Source: Adiantum capillus-veneris
Lineage: Eukaryota > Streptophyta > Polypodiopsida > Polypodiales > Pteridaceae
Direction of reading: 5' to 3'
DNA: 64,000 bases
NCBI GenBank assembly: GCA_014529385.2
Contig: CM043955.1
Span: 150,367,640-150,431,639, forward strand
The notes below the pieces were generated by a model that was not told the origin of the DNA, did no database searches, and saw only the letters and a list, made by a program, of their open reading frames with translations. Shown here piece by piece: positions 24,085-35,751 of the stretch (position 1 is the stretch's first letter; every line of letters starts with the position of its first letter). Position numbers and translations under genes: made by a program.

Positions 24085-24485
24085 GTTAATTAAACTTATG
24101 TGTTTACTTACTGTATGCTTTGGCAATTCAAAACCTTAGTTGCTACTCCTCTTGGCCTTTGAAAATAGGCATTTAAGTATCTACACCCACGGCTCGAATT
24201 GGTTAACTATAGAGAGTAGTGGAGTGAGTCTAACATAGCGAAGTTGCCGAGGGATAGCTCCTTTCGTATTTCTTATGGCTCAATAATGCTAAAGCTATAG
24301 GCAACTCTAAATAGACTCCATTATTAAGATCAAAGCTCCCGAGGTGTGCACCATATCCCACATAGTGCACTCAACAAAATCGATAATAGATCCTGGTCCC
24401 ACTTACCCTAGTATAATTAACAAAAAAACCCATTACTAGGCTACTTAAGGACCTCTCTTCTTAAGCAAGAAAAGAGAAACCAAAT

Positions 24486-24498
24486 GCTCTAATACCAA
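24486..24498 (-). other. Gypsy primer binding site (initiator tRNA-Met)
   Basis: On the minus strand it reads TTGGTATTAGAGC, one base away from the common plant initiator-Met site TGGTATCAGAGC, directly after the LTR end TTTCATTACA. Confidence 0.85.
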
Positions 24499-26291
24499 TG
24501 TAATGAAAATGGCCTATGAATTTTGAGAGTAGCGGAATTAGGAAATTAGATGAAGCACTTTTGTGAGATTACTTTGTGAGCATAGCGGGTGAACTTAATT
24601 GATGGTAGCAACATAAACATGGTACTTAGTTAACTTGGCATGAACAATACTTTTGCGAGAGAGAGAGTTTAGAGAACATGACAATAGTTGAGGACCAGAT
24701 TCATACGAAGCCGGCGGTCCCCCCTCCGATAGGAATTTTTTATGTAGTTCTCCCATCAAGAGGGACTTGGTACAATACAATCTTTGTGTTCCTTGTGACC
24801 TAGGTGATGCAATGAAGATGGAAAGCTTCATGCATCACAAACATAGCATAAACTTTATAGAAAGCATTAAATATCCCAAGCCTCAGTCCCAAGGCCTCAA
24901 ACACCTTCGAAGGTGGAGAGAGCTAGCGGGGAATGAGGGTAGGGAAGAGGAAGAAGAAACATTTCATAGGAGAAAGAAATAGTTCCTCACTTATCATCAC
25001 TCTTCTTGCTAACATACATAATTGCACAGTAATGAAGATGGAGAAGATGGTAAGCTTAAGCATTGAAGCATGGCTCTTGGTTGGATTTGCATTCCTCACT
25101 TATCATCACTCTTCTTGCTAACATACATTATTGCACAGTAATGAAGATGGAGAAGATGGTAAGCTTAAGCATTGAAGCATGGCTCTTGGTTGGATTTGCA
25201 TTCCATAGCCAAGAGTGTTGGTGTAGGCTCTCACTTCTCACAAGCTTGGAGAAGGAGTTGGAGTTCCTCAATTTTCACCAAGTGAGAATGGATCCACAAA
25301 ATGAGTGTGTGTGTGGTGTATATCCCCCTAGCACCCCCATTGCTTGCTTGGGGGGAGTTGCAATTTTTCCACATGCTGCAAGGTCATTGGACCCTTCTCC
25401 CCTTAGCCAATCACATGCAGCATGTAGTCAAGTACATGAATAGTCTTTTGACAAGTGTCCTCCTTACCCCTTAGAGAGAGAGAGAGAGCTTGAAAATATC
25501 TAGATATTTGTTGGATGGAACTAGAAGCTCATTAAACCCCTCTTTAGCCCAACCAATAGCATTCAAGCACACCATGTGGTTAAGCTTAGTGAGAGTCTGA
25601 CATGTGTCCCATATGCCCTTTTAGAAAAGGGGTGCCCTTTGGGTGAGTGTAAGGTTAGGTCAAAGATTTCCCTAACTTTGGGACTTTCATGCATAGGAAG
25701 CTTCTCAAGCAACTTCCTTATTAAGTTTGTAGGGTCTCTTTTTGACTCAGCACCTTACCCCCCATGTAAAGAAAGCTTCTCAAGCAACTTCCTCATTAAG
25801 TTTGTAGGGTCTCTTTTTGACTCAAGCACCTTACCCCGCATGTATAGGAAGTTTCTAAAGCAACTTCCGCATTAAGTTTGTAGGGTCTCTTTTTGACTCA
25901 AGCACCTTAGATGGAGTTCCCACCTCAAGCTCAGCCCTAGCTTGCCTAAGGTCAAAGGCAAGTTTAGGTCGGGTTCCCACCTCAAGCTCAAAGCTCAGCC
26001 CTAGATTCTTTGCCTAAGGTCAAAGGTAAGTTTAGGTCGGGTTCCTACGTCAAGCTCAATGCCTAATTTCAAAGGAATTTTAACACTAACCATTGGAGGT
26101 CTTTAATGAAGCTAACCCTAAGGTCTTTTAAGCTCCGTTAGTTAACCCCTTTACCATTGGCCCCGTGTTGAGATAGATCCGTAAGCACATGTCTATATTC
26201 TAACCCTTGTTCCCATTTATTATCCCACATTAAATGATTAGTTTAATATTAGAAAATCATTTGGGTTGGTTAGATATTAGATTTAATAACA
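24499..26291 (-). repeat. Gypsy LTR, right copy (1793 bp)
   Basis: Aligns with 17244-18953 over its whole length. It is longer mainly because of a 109-bp tandem duplication (24985-25093 and 25094-25202, starting CCTCACTTATCATCACTC) that is absent from the left LTR and so arose after insertion. It also contains the three-unit minisatellite (25688-25912). Confidence 0.85.
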
Positions 26292-26710
26292 TTACCTCTC
26301 TCTTGAAATCATAGTCGTCCTCGACTATGAGGGAAAAGAGATAAAGCCATAGTCATTAATCAATTTTTGTTAGTGGGTAGAGGATCCCCTTTTTAGCCTA
26401 CATCATCATTCCAAGATGGATGATTAATCCACTTGGTGCTTGGGAGACATAGCTGCCACAAGCATGTCTGCTCTTTAGTCCATTTCATCCTCCCAAGTAG
26501 AGTGACAAATTCTACATGGTGTTTGAGAGACGTCCTCATCCCAAACATGAATCTTAGTATGCATACTACTTCAATTTGTGCACAATAAAGAGAGAATTAG
26601 TGTTATAAGACAAAAACATTGATATTTAAAAGAAACATGTACATTTGCTTAGTCTAATGTAGCATTGTAAGCATTGACAAGGTTCATACTATCCTTAAGC
26701 TGGATTCCTT
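26292..26710 (-). mobile_element. Gypsy 3' internal fragment beyond the right LTR
   Basis: The polypurine tract, the non-coding 3' region and the last codons of integrase (matching 18954-19372) lie directly outside the right LTR. This places a second internal region upstream of the element and points to a tandem array or unequal recombination. It stops at CTGGATTCCTT, where the copia LTR begins. Confidence 0.85.
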
Positions 26711-28643
26711 TGTTAAAGAATATGATGTTAAAGAATATGTTCGTTATACTATGGTCGGCCGGACACTGACTATACTATGTTGTAAATATACTTTGGATAA
26801 TAGTTCAAAGAGAAGTAGAGTGAGAGCAACACGTTGAATGGCTGCTGCAGGGTAACGATTGTGTGTGTGTGTGTGTGTCTCGATGTGTGTTGGTGTGTGT
26901 GCGTAGTCTTCTTTCCTACCTTGTCCATCACCTGCACACTCTACAAAGTGGTATCAGAGCTCAGTTTAAGAAGCCATAGTCAATACACAGATTTCCGCAG
27001 CTCTGGAAAACAGCCAAAAAGAGAGGTTTTTTGGTCATAATTCCCTCACCCGAACTCGGAATACAGTGATCCAAGAGTCTATCTTTATGTTTTTGGGCAT
27101 TCCGAACGCATTGACATACTCAGGTTTTCCAAACACAGAAATTTTCTATAGCAAACAGCCAGCTCACACAGGCATAGGAGATTTCCAGTTTTGCACTCGG
27201 TAGTAGATTTACAGGTTACAGGTGAAGAATTCAGCATTTACACAGGTTTTGGAGAGCGACATAGTGCTTTTGCATCATGATATTGTGTTATCGAAGATTA
27301 TGTTTGGTTGTTGTGGGTCCGTTATGGACAATCGCTTATGTAAGAAAGGTTGTGGGAAGAAGTTGAGGCGGTTATATTGTCAGATTGAGTACTTTGTGGT
27401 TATGTATGGATATGTGGTTAATGTATTTTGGAAAACTGCAGCCTTTGTGAGGGTCGAGTGAGGTTTTTTGAAGCCTTGCCTTGGGAGCTTTGGTACCTTG
27501 GCAAGGTGGATTAGGTACTGGAGCGAACCCCCGACTGGCCCCACAAAAGACCTCATATGTCGTTTACGACTATGGGATGAAGGTGGATGTATGGATATGT
27601 GGTACAGGATAGCGTATGGATTGTATTTGCATACAAATCCATGTGGACATTGTTTTAGAGTATTTATGCATAGTATTGAGTCAGTCTGTGGCAAAGTGAG
27701 TCAGTGGATTTTCCCTTGGCAGTGAGAGATGTTTATGAGCACTTTGGTTGAGATTGTCACTTGAGATATTGTCCAAATACAAACGGAACTGTGTTGAAAT
27801 TTTGTCAAAATCCTTTGGAAGAAATTGAGAGAGTGAAAATGGCAGAAAGTTCAACTCAAGTCACACAGATTGTTGGAGAGAAGCTGACTAGAGAGAACTA
27901 CAGCATATGGTCTTACAGGATGGAGAATTTATCATGGGAAAAGGTTTATGGGACTACATTACAGGCGAACAAGAGTGTCCCGAGGTTGGTTTGGAACCAA
28001 ACAAAGAGAATGTTGAAGCACATAAAACATGGCAAGCAGGAGTAGAAGCTTACAAGAAGTGGATCGAGAATTCAAGGAAAGTGATGCATTGGATTTCACT
28101 ATGCATTAGTGACTTCTTTATACCACATGTGAAGAAGGCTCAATATCCAAAGGAAGCATGGGAGATACTAGCAAGAATGAACAGCTCCAATGCAGAACCA
28201 CGAAAAGTTTACTTGAAGCAAAGGTTACATTGTGTATGGCGAGGAAATAGATCCATATCGGATTATGTGACAGAGATAAAGCAAATACAGGAAGATCTTG
28301 AGAGCATTAATGTTGAAGTTCCAGATGATGACTTAGTTTCAGTGACATTGAATGGTTTGGGACCGGAATACAAGTCATTGGATACATCTATATCTGTTCG
28401 AGGACACATGCCTGATTTTGAAGAGTTAGTAAACCTTTGTTTGCAAGAAGAGGTGAAGTTAGGCAAGTCAGGTCCTTCTACATCAAATAACAATTCCAGA
28501 GATCAGGTTTTTTCCTCTAGAGGTCGTGGAAACAATAGAGGTGGAAGAGGAAACTATGGTCGTGGAAACAATGCTGGAAGAGGTCAATGGCCAAACCAAC
28601 AAAGTCAAAGTTACAATGATTACAACCAAAGAGGCAGGGGGAG
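26711..28643 (+). mobile_element. 3'-truncated Ty1/copia element (LTR, PBS, gag)
   Basis: It starts with TGTTAAAGAATATGATGTTA, where the first 14-15 bp are duplicated in tandem, and has an LTR of about 235 bp ending near ACTCTACA at 26947. A PBS TGGTATCAGAGC follows at 26949-26960, then a leader of about 870 bp and a gag. The sequence loses gag homology near 28643, after GGCAGGGGGAGAG. No protease, pol or second LTR exists in the window. Confidence 0.8.
26949..26960 (+). other. Copia primer binding site
   Basis: TGGTATCAGAGC lies two to three bases after the LTR end and is the standard complement of the 3' end of plant initiator tRNA-Met. Confidence 0.85.
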
Positions 28644-28650
28644 AGTAAAA
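27838..28650 (+). pseudogene. Copia gag (UBN2 type), one frameshift, truncated
   Basis: It starts MAESSTQVTQIVGEKLTREN at 27838 and continues YSIWSYRMEN. A one-base loss in the T run near 27931 shifts the frame, which continues as FIMGKGLWDYITGEQECPEV. Family features follow: SKVMHWISLCISDFFIPHVK-like core, KEAWEILARMNSSNAEPRKV, LKQRLHCVWRGNRSISDYV, VTLNGLGPEYKSLDTSI, LVNLCLQEEVKLGKSG, and an Arg/Gly-rich tail with RGRGNNRGGRGNYGRGNN. The frame is lost at the junction near 28643, before any zinc knuckle. This is the nucleocapsid precursor of a Ty1/copia element, now non-functional. Confidence 0.8.
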
Positions 28651-28759
28651 ATTGACATATTTCTATACACATCTCGGTGCTCCCCTAGTTATCCCTATGT
28701 TGTATACACTTGTCATCAAGCATGATTCGCTTGATGTCCACTTCCCTTACATAGGGTAT

Positions 28760-28761
<2 letters not shown>

Positions 28762-28794
<33 letters not shown>
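28762..28794. repeat. (CA)n microsatellite
   Basis: Sixteen or so CA repeats. Just upstream, 28693-28760 holds an inverted repeat (TATCCCTATGT against ACATAGGGTA) around a small CATCAAGC/GCTTGATG hairpin. Confidence 0.85.
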
Positions 28795-28797
<3 letters not shown>

Positions 28798-29833
28798 GAA
28801 GGTCACATCTTTGATGGAAATTAAATTTGAGTTGGTATAACACTGCCCCATGTGATTACTTGAGTAGTAGATGGAAATGTATGCTCATCATACACACACC
28901 TGACTTGCAGTAGATGTATCATTGACCTTGGATCACATGAAGAAAGTTTAGAGTAGTGGGTAGGTATGAACAAACATAGACTTTGATAAACTAAGACAAT
29001 TGCAAATGAAACATTACTTGGCTTCCTTTGATTTTTTGCTTGTGCACCTCATAGGTCACTTTCTCTAACACTTCATCTTGTTTCCAGCTCCTCCTTTCTT
29101 TGCTAGGCATGGTATCTTTTGTACCTCCTCACACTGAGCCATTAGGAGAAAGTTGAGACTCACTTTTGGGCCTTTCGGTTCTAGAGAGAGAGTGGCGCTC
29201 AACCAATGAGGAAGAGGCTAACGTTACGTTGAGAATCAACATTTTGGAGCCAAGCTCTTTTAGAAAAAAGGGAGAAAATATTATTTTTGTTCATCAAATT
29301 GCACAATTTCACGCTTTCAAGGCATAAATGCCATAAGTCGTACTAACTCTGTACTTACAAATTTCAGAACTTTCATTGAAGACTCTATCTAGTATCTATG
29401 TTCCCGCCCAAATATGACTTTGAGTAGCTCTACTTCCCTCTCAAAACTTCTTTCCTTTTTCATATTTGCACTAACCTTTCGGTGTATTCTAGTGCACACC
29501 ATGACTACTTCTCGAAGGCCTAGCACTACCATTGACTTTGTTAGCATTTTTAACAGTTATACTACAGATGATCAAGCATGGATACCATCTCGAATAACTA
29601 TCGAAAGTTGGGTTCTACTGCAAACTAGGAGGAGGAACAGGAGGCAACACAATGATTTCGTGTAGGCTTTCAAGGGACAAGTTAAAGAGTTTAAAGTGTG
29701 TGCACAAAGCAAGCGGGTGAAAGAGGTCCTCATACAACATACTTTCCAGCATGCAGACTTAAGGCTGCAAACATCTCCTCCAAGTTTTCCACGCCATCGA
29801 CCCAACTGTAAGTTATTTTGAGCATCTCACTTA
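28795..29833. other. No recognisable gene
   Basis: Short frames only, for example 29414-29665 (83 codons) with a hydrophobic start (LSKLLSFFIFALTFRCILVH), which might be read as a signal peptide but has no supporting homology that I recognise. Confidence 0.4.
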
Positions 29834-30532
29834 GTGCATGATTATATTCAAAGGTTAAGTGGTGGATATCATCTTTGGTATGTTTTAGATATTTATCCAT
29901 CGAATAGGACGGATTGGCAACTAGTTGAGAGCATAGTTGGGATTTTTGATGCTTTCCATGCATTTATTGGTGAGCAAATATACCAAGGAAGACAACACAA
30001 GGAACTTGCATATAATGGAATATTCTTTTATGATAAGTCATATTTGGAATTGAGAACTTCCTTTGGTTGGGGTCGTCTAGCTCCTTTGTCACTTCCATCC
30101 TTTGACAGTAAGGATTGGTCTCTGCCAGCTTCGCAAACTAGTAAAAGCTTTAGGAATAGGTTTCAGGATATACAAAAGTCCCTCAAGTATTCAATTGCCA
30201 CAAAAATAGTTTGACTCGCACTATTTATGCCTCTTGAAGTGTTTGTAGATTTCTTCTTCGATGAGCAAATAAGAACTACCGCAACAATCTTCATTTGCAA
30301 GTCTAAGAGCTGTTTGGACTTTTTAGATGATAATTGTGATAGGAAACAGTCACATAACAAAATTTGTATTTTGCAAAAGAAGTCCATAATTTGCAAGTTC
30401 ATTATAAGTTCTCAAAATTTCATAGTGTTGTTTTACTATTTTAAATATCATCTTCTTAGTGGGCAACTTATTCCACTCGATCAAGATACAGAGTCTAGGA
30501 ACAAACCTTTATCAATGGAGCTCTACTTTTGA
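29834..30532 (+). pseudogene. Hypothetical ORF interrupted by one stop
   Basis: A single plus-strand frame stays open from 29834 to 30532 except for TGA at 30212-30214. The first part reads MHDYIQRLSGGYHLWYVLDI and includes IVGIFDAFHAFIGEQIY. The second includes FVDFFFDEQIRTTATIFICK and ends SMELYF then stop. About 232 codons with one stop is longer than expected by chance in such AT-rich DNA, but I recognise no domain. It could be an exon of an old gene or a transposon fragment. Confidence 0.25.
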
Positions 30533-31676
30533 GAAAACCTACTTACTGTGATGGAGACAATGCCAAGCACAACTCTTGCACAGCTCAAGGTAGATCTTAC
30601 ATGTGAAGAACTTCCACTTTTGTTGGGATTGTATGCATTCAGTCTCAACAATAGAAAGATGGTTACTAAAAAAATGGATGAATTTTGATCGTCTTTAATA
30701 CATTAAGACATAGAATCTAACTCTTTCTTCTTCTCAGATCCAAAACGCTAGAGAGGGGGAATAGGGAACACACCCAGCACACCAAATGTTTGTCTCTCTA
30801 TAGCCCAGGGATTCCACAACACCCCTAACCTCTCAAATAACACCTTCAAATTGGCTAATTTGCACTAACAATCCCACTGTAGCACACCGAACTACCGCCT
30901 CGCATCTTGCAAGAAACACACTTCAGCATAAACACACCCACACTGCTCAACTCACCCTTTTTGACTCACAAAACACCCCAATTCTACCCTCCTAGTGACA
31001 CCCTTCAAGCTATAGGCAAACCCTCTGCAAACACCGGCAAGTACAGAAGGAGCAAGGAAAAAAAGGGGGGATGGGGAGAAGCAACACAAGATGTAGGGGC
31101 TAATACTTGGTATTATTGCATAAGGGGTAGTACAATAGAATATGCAACTCCAATGGCAAGCTTTGCACTACACAGGCTTGCAACCTTCAATCACACCCTC
31201 TTGCAAAAAAGCCCTTGAAAAATCACTCCTTTCCCTTTTATAAGGCTTAGCTAAGGCTAAAAATGAAAAAAACATGAGCCATCTAGCTCGTACAACTTAA
31301 CTAGAGCTTCTTTTAGAAATTTCCATGTGCATGGCTACCACTTGGCATTTTCTTGGTGTTTGGCATCTGCATGGTGCATGGGAATTTCAAACTCCGAGAA
31401 AACCTTTCCGAGCAATCATAAAAGCGAGCAAAACTCAACAAGATACATATAGAAATTAAATCATAAAAGAAAAAATTTAGCATCAAATTACATATTATAT
31501 ATCTATCACTGTTCCTCCTCTTGCATTCCTCATGGAAACTTCAATCATCCACTCTTATATTAACTCCTTGATTATCCAAGGTTATGATCCCTTCCTCGAA
31601 GCATAACTAGTGGTCATAGGTAGTCAAGCCACTGTAGTTTCTTGGGCAAGCGAGAGCGAGAACGAGAGAGAGAGAG
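30533..31676. other. No gene; shared repeat block and insertion target
   Basis: 30790-30830 resembles 6552-6590. AT-rich DNA follows. The end (31650-31676) is a GA-rich tract that served as target for the LTR element starting at 31677. Confidence 0.4.
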
Positions 31677-32164
31677 TGCTACAAACGGGTGCGTGGCTGC
31701 CCTGCGAAATACCCAAAATAACACAATAAACATCATAAAACAGACTAATCGTCATACTTGGCACTATCACGTGGTCGCATGATCGCAAGATACACGAACA
31801 GAGAGAGACAGAGAGCGAGAGCGATTGAGAGAGCACGTGCAGGCGCACCTCCTAGAGCAGAGTGCTACGCCGGCATGGTGAGAGAAGAGAGGAGAGATGA
31901 GAAGAGCAACACAGACACTGGGTGCAATTTCCCCCCGTGCAAGAGTGACCATTTCCCTCTTGCACGTATTTGTTATATAGATTTCTTGAATGGTCAAATT
32001 GGTTACAAAGTGGCTGGCCGGTCATAAATGGCCAAAGCTCATAAAAGAGCACTTGAATAATCAAATATACATAAAATATAATATCCTTCTGCATAATCCA
32101 TTATCTGCTAATGCTTTTGCCACTTGTCAGCTGCAATAAATGGATAAATATCAATTCCATAACA
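31677..32164 (-). repeat. Left (3') LTR of the LARD-like element, 488 bp
   Basis: On the element strand it runs from TGTTATGGAATTG to CACCCGTTTGTAGCA. It is the same length as the right LTR with roughly a dozen visible substitutions in the outer 110 bp and few elsewhere. It contains a GAGCGAGAGCGATTGAGAG motif and a direct CCCCCGTGCAAGAGTGACC block. Confidence 0.85.
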
Positions 32165-32182
32165 TACCTCTCCGTTGGAAAG
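32165..32182 (-). other. Polypurine tract of the LARD-like element
   Basis: On the minus strand AACGGAGAGGTA directly precedes the LTR start TGTTATGG. Confidence 0.6.
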
Positions 32183-32580
32183 CAACTGTCCTCCGTTGCG
32201 AAGATAAAAATCTGCAAACAGTACTTGTCAAAAACAATGATTAGAAATCTGTATCAAATAGTAAAAAATTCATAAAATTAGACAATATTGCTTATGCCTG
32301 CCGTCATCCATATACTACCTATTTTAGTGTCCCATACCACTAGAATAAGGAGTATATGTCATACCCTAATGAATCAGGATATCATTGGTCACGCTCATCA
32401 TCAATCTCATAATGTCAAGTCTCATCACAAAAACACTGCTAAATAATCACCAGATACCAAATTCCAATCCAATTCCAATTCCACAATATAAGTCCAAATC
32501 CAAATCACTTTTATTATGTACCAGGGTAACAAAATCATACCAGTTACAGTGGTGGCCAGCCTCTGCAGCATGATTTTGTG

Positions 32581-32812
32581 ATTGGTGTTGCCTAAATCGG
32601 CGAATCTACACCAATAAGATGTGCTGCCTAGATCGGCGAAAATGCACTAATGCTGCCTATATCAGCGGATCTGCATTTACCATTGTGAATTTGCAATTTG
32701 TCAGTGTGCTCCCTAAATCGGCGGATCTGCACAGATAACTGGTGTTGCCTAAATCAGCGGATCTACACCAAGGTGAGCATTTACACACTGCCTAAATCGG
32801 CGGATCTGTGTG
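32581..32812 (-). repeat. Six hairpins with a constant 19-nt core and covarying stems
   Basis: Each unit is a stem arm, a 19-nt core close to TGCCTAAATCGGCGGATCT, and the complementary arm. Arms on the plus strand are: ATTGGTGT/ACACCAAT (32581-32615), GTGC/GCAC (32621-32647), AATGC/GCATT (32649-32677), TGTGC/GCACA (32705-32733), TGGTGT/ACACCA (32740-32770) and CACAC/GTGTG (32784-32812). The core varies at only a few positions, while the arms differ but remain complementary. The core itself has a GCC/GGC inner pairing in most copies. The element is transcribed from the minus strand, so the RNA loop would read AGATCCGCCGATTTAGGCA. The pattern suggests a structured RNA or a paired-site DNA element; no known family was recognised. 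Confidence 0.85.
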
Positions 32813-33734
32813 CATGTGACCAATGGACTAGACAAGACATAAAAACAAAACATTGACTACCTGTGTGATACCACATTGGAGTATAGTTGAGTAGCAGAGT
32901 ACTTACAATTTTTTTTTCACTATTCAAGAGCACCTTAACTCATATAAGCAGCAGCATAGCTTAATGATAAATCAACTCAAGAAAAATTCCTTTCATTATA
33001 ATTAGAAGTGATGATCTTAGTAGCAGTGTCTGAGTATTCATGTTAGAGCACAATGCAGAGAAATGAAATATGAAAAGAGGAATGACATATTTGATGTACA
33101 TACCCGGAGGGTAAACTGTATTTGAATATATAGACCATTGTTGGTATGTGGATGAGGTACAAGTGCTGCAACTCGCGTTTTACACCAAAGTATACCAATA
33201 GATCCAAAATGTTTTAGCATGGGGTTAATAATTGGTCAGGAACTTGCAATGACAACTACAAAAGGGATTAGTATACAATCGAGACAAACGTGAGACAACT
33301 GAATGGAAAGAAAATGTTGACTTTAAATAGCATAGATCAACTAGTGCCACTAACCAAAAACAAATACAAGAATAAAGTGCGAGTTGTTGCACGGCAACTT
33401 GTGCTCAAGCAGTTGTGAAGCACTTAATTTTGGCTTTAAGTTTCATCAAAAAAATATTGTTAACTCAATGACCATGTTCAACTAGAATGAGCAAAGGTGC
33501 TCCAGGTAAGCGTCAATTGTGAGGGTGTATGATACTAGTGTCCAAATTATTTATATGAGCCATGCCCTGTGTGTTGTTCCGGTACGAGGTAGACGCGTGT
33601 TCTCGAATGTACTACTATTATTTTTATTGCAAATAGTGAATTATTATACATTGCGTAATTGTCCAAAAATCTAACATGATTGACGTCAATTACCAAAACA
33701 TAACAATAGGGATGTGACGGGGGGGTTGTGAAGA

Positions 33735-34500
33735 GAGAGAGAAATAAAATGAAATGTTATCGTAATCGTCTTTAAAATGCCAAAATTACCTAAGAACACA
33801 AAGTGAGAAAATCCTTGTGAATCTAATCCTCAATGTCCGATGCGTCTATGTCATTGACCAGCAACCAAGAGGGAAGAAAAAGAAATGAAAGGAAATGTTA
33901 TATTAACAGTCTTAAAAAGACCAGAATTACAATCCTTGTGGAGCTAATCTAATGCCTCGGTACAAAATAAAATGTCGTAAAGCAAAAGACTGGAAAAATC
34001 ATCATGAGCATCGTCAATGCGTGAGCATACTTGACAACGGACACTGTGACCTAGTTGTGATGATGCCGTTGAGTGTCTGTAGCTTGCCCACCATATGGCT
34101 GAGAGCAAGGGAGAACAGTACTACGTTTCCAGGCAATGAATGACGATCGTGAGACACTATGTCATTTTTTATTTATTTATTTTTTTATAATTTGTTAAAC
34201 TTTCACAATAAATGTCTACTAGTATGGCTCAAACTGAAAGCGAAAATACAAAATTAGCTTCAAAACTATAAAAATTATGTGAAGCATTTCATGCAGCGAG
34301 TTTTTGTTCAGCGGGCTTGCTAGAGCTTCGTCAATAGCCGCCTCTATAGGTAGTTGCACGAGGAGATGGAGAAATGAAATGAAATGCTATATGAACACTT
34401 TACAAAAAGCCAAATTGATACAATCCGTGTGAACTGGATCCAATGCCTGGGTATAAATGAAAATGAAGCAAAGTAAAAATAAATAAAATAAAAAATCATC
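33735..34500. repeat. Three degenerate copies of a block of about 110 bp
   Basis: Copies begin near 33733, 33882 and 34366 and share GAAATGAAATGAAATGCTAT-like starts, then a TCTTTAAAA(TG/AGA)CC segment, and ACAATCC(G/T)TGTG followed by CTGGATCCAATGCCT-like sequence. Spacing is uneven (about 150 and 480 bp). They lie within the LARD-like element. Confidence 0.6.
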
Positions 34501-35407
34501 AGGAATGTGTTGCAGCACGCACTGTCCCGCTTCGTCAATGTTCAAGGATGCTCTGCATCGAGCGTCGCCTGAGAAGGTATTGCAGTGGCTCTTCATGAAG
34601 AGGTTTAGGGAGAGGGCGCCAGGGTTGCCTGCATACATGCATGCACAGACCAGCGCATACCTAGAACACAAAGAGAGAGAGAAAGGGAGAAATTGACGCG
34701 ATAACTGCTTGCTCTTAGTTCATTGGGGGGTTTATGCTAATTCTTTTTCTGCAATCAAGTCAAGGCTGTTGTAACAATTTTGGTTTGAGATTGAGAAGTT
34801 GAGCTGAGATTCTATGGCTTCTGCAGCAAACGGAATTTATAGGAGGAGGGAGTGTTCCCAACTGTCTTTACTTCCATCCTCTCTCCCTCCAGGCTCCACT
34901 TTTGACACGTTCAAAGAGGCCATACGAAGAGGCTGCATCCTTCTCAGCTTTACTGGCTTGCATCCTTCTCAGCTCACCTGCTTGAATTGCTGGTGTTCGT
35001 GTGGTGTTGTAGTATTCCATGAAGGGCTCACGAGCGCAAGAGAAAGTGGAGGACGTAGCGCTGCAAAAGAGGGAAACTGCAAGTGAGAGAGGGAGCTTCA
35101 TCAGGAGGACGAGGTGGTCAGCAGCTCAGGAGGATGACATTCAAAGGGCTGGCTACAGAGGCCGCAAGAGGCCGAGAGTTGTCTGTTCGCAGGGACTGGG
35201 TCCATTGTTTGGCGCCATGCATAACACAAAAGGGGTGGGCAATGGTTAGCATTCAGTATTGGGAGTGGGGTGTGGTAGAAGTGAAGGCGAGTGTGCAAAG
35301 TCGAAGTGAGCTGGAGATAGAGGTTGTGGGCACCACGAGGTCCTCAGAAATACAGCTGCCATTGATTGCTCGGTGGTTGATGCCATGTAGGCCCAAAGGT
35401 TGGCGGC

Positions 35408-35751
<344 letters not shown>

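Larger units (their letters stand above)
17237..26710 (-). mobile_element. Decayed Ty3/gypsy chromovirus with two LTRs and extra internal ends
   Basis: The element has a 1.7-1.8 kb LTR on each side (17244-18953 and 24499-26291), a PBS next to the right LTR and a purine tract next to the left one, so it reads on the minus strand. Unusually, the right LTR is followed by 419 bp of internal 3' sequence (26292-26710), and the left LTR is preceded by 7 bp of the primer site (17237-17243). This is the structure of a tandem LTR-internal-LTR array clipped at both ends. The coding region carries many stops and frameshifts. The LTRs differ by numerous substitutions and indels, so the insertion is old. 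The right end is cut by the copia LTR starting at 26711. Confidence 0.85.

Noticed and set aside
31758-32094. Apparent conserved proteins present twice (also at 37273-37600)
   Set aside because: The two places are the LTRs of one element, so the similarity is due to the LTR duplication, not to conserved coding.
32581-32812. CRISPR-like array
   Set aside because: Spacing is uneven, the repeat core is flanked by paired arms and not by unique spacers of fixed length, and the setting is a plant retroelement.
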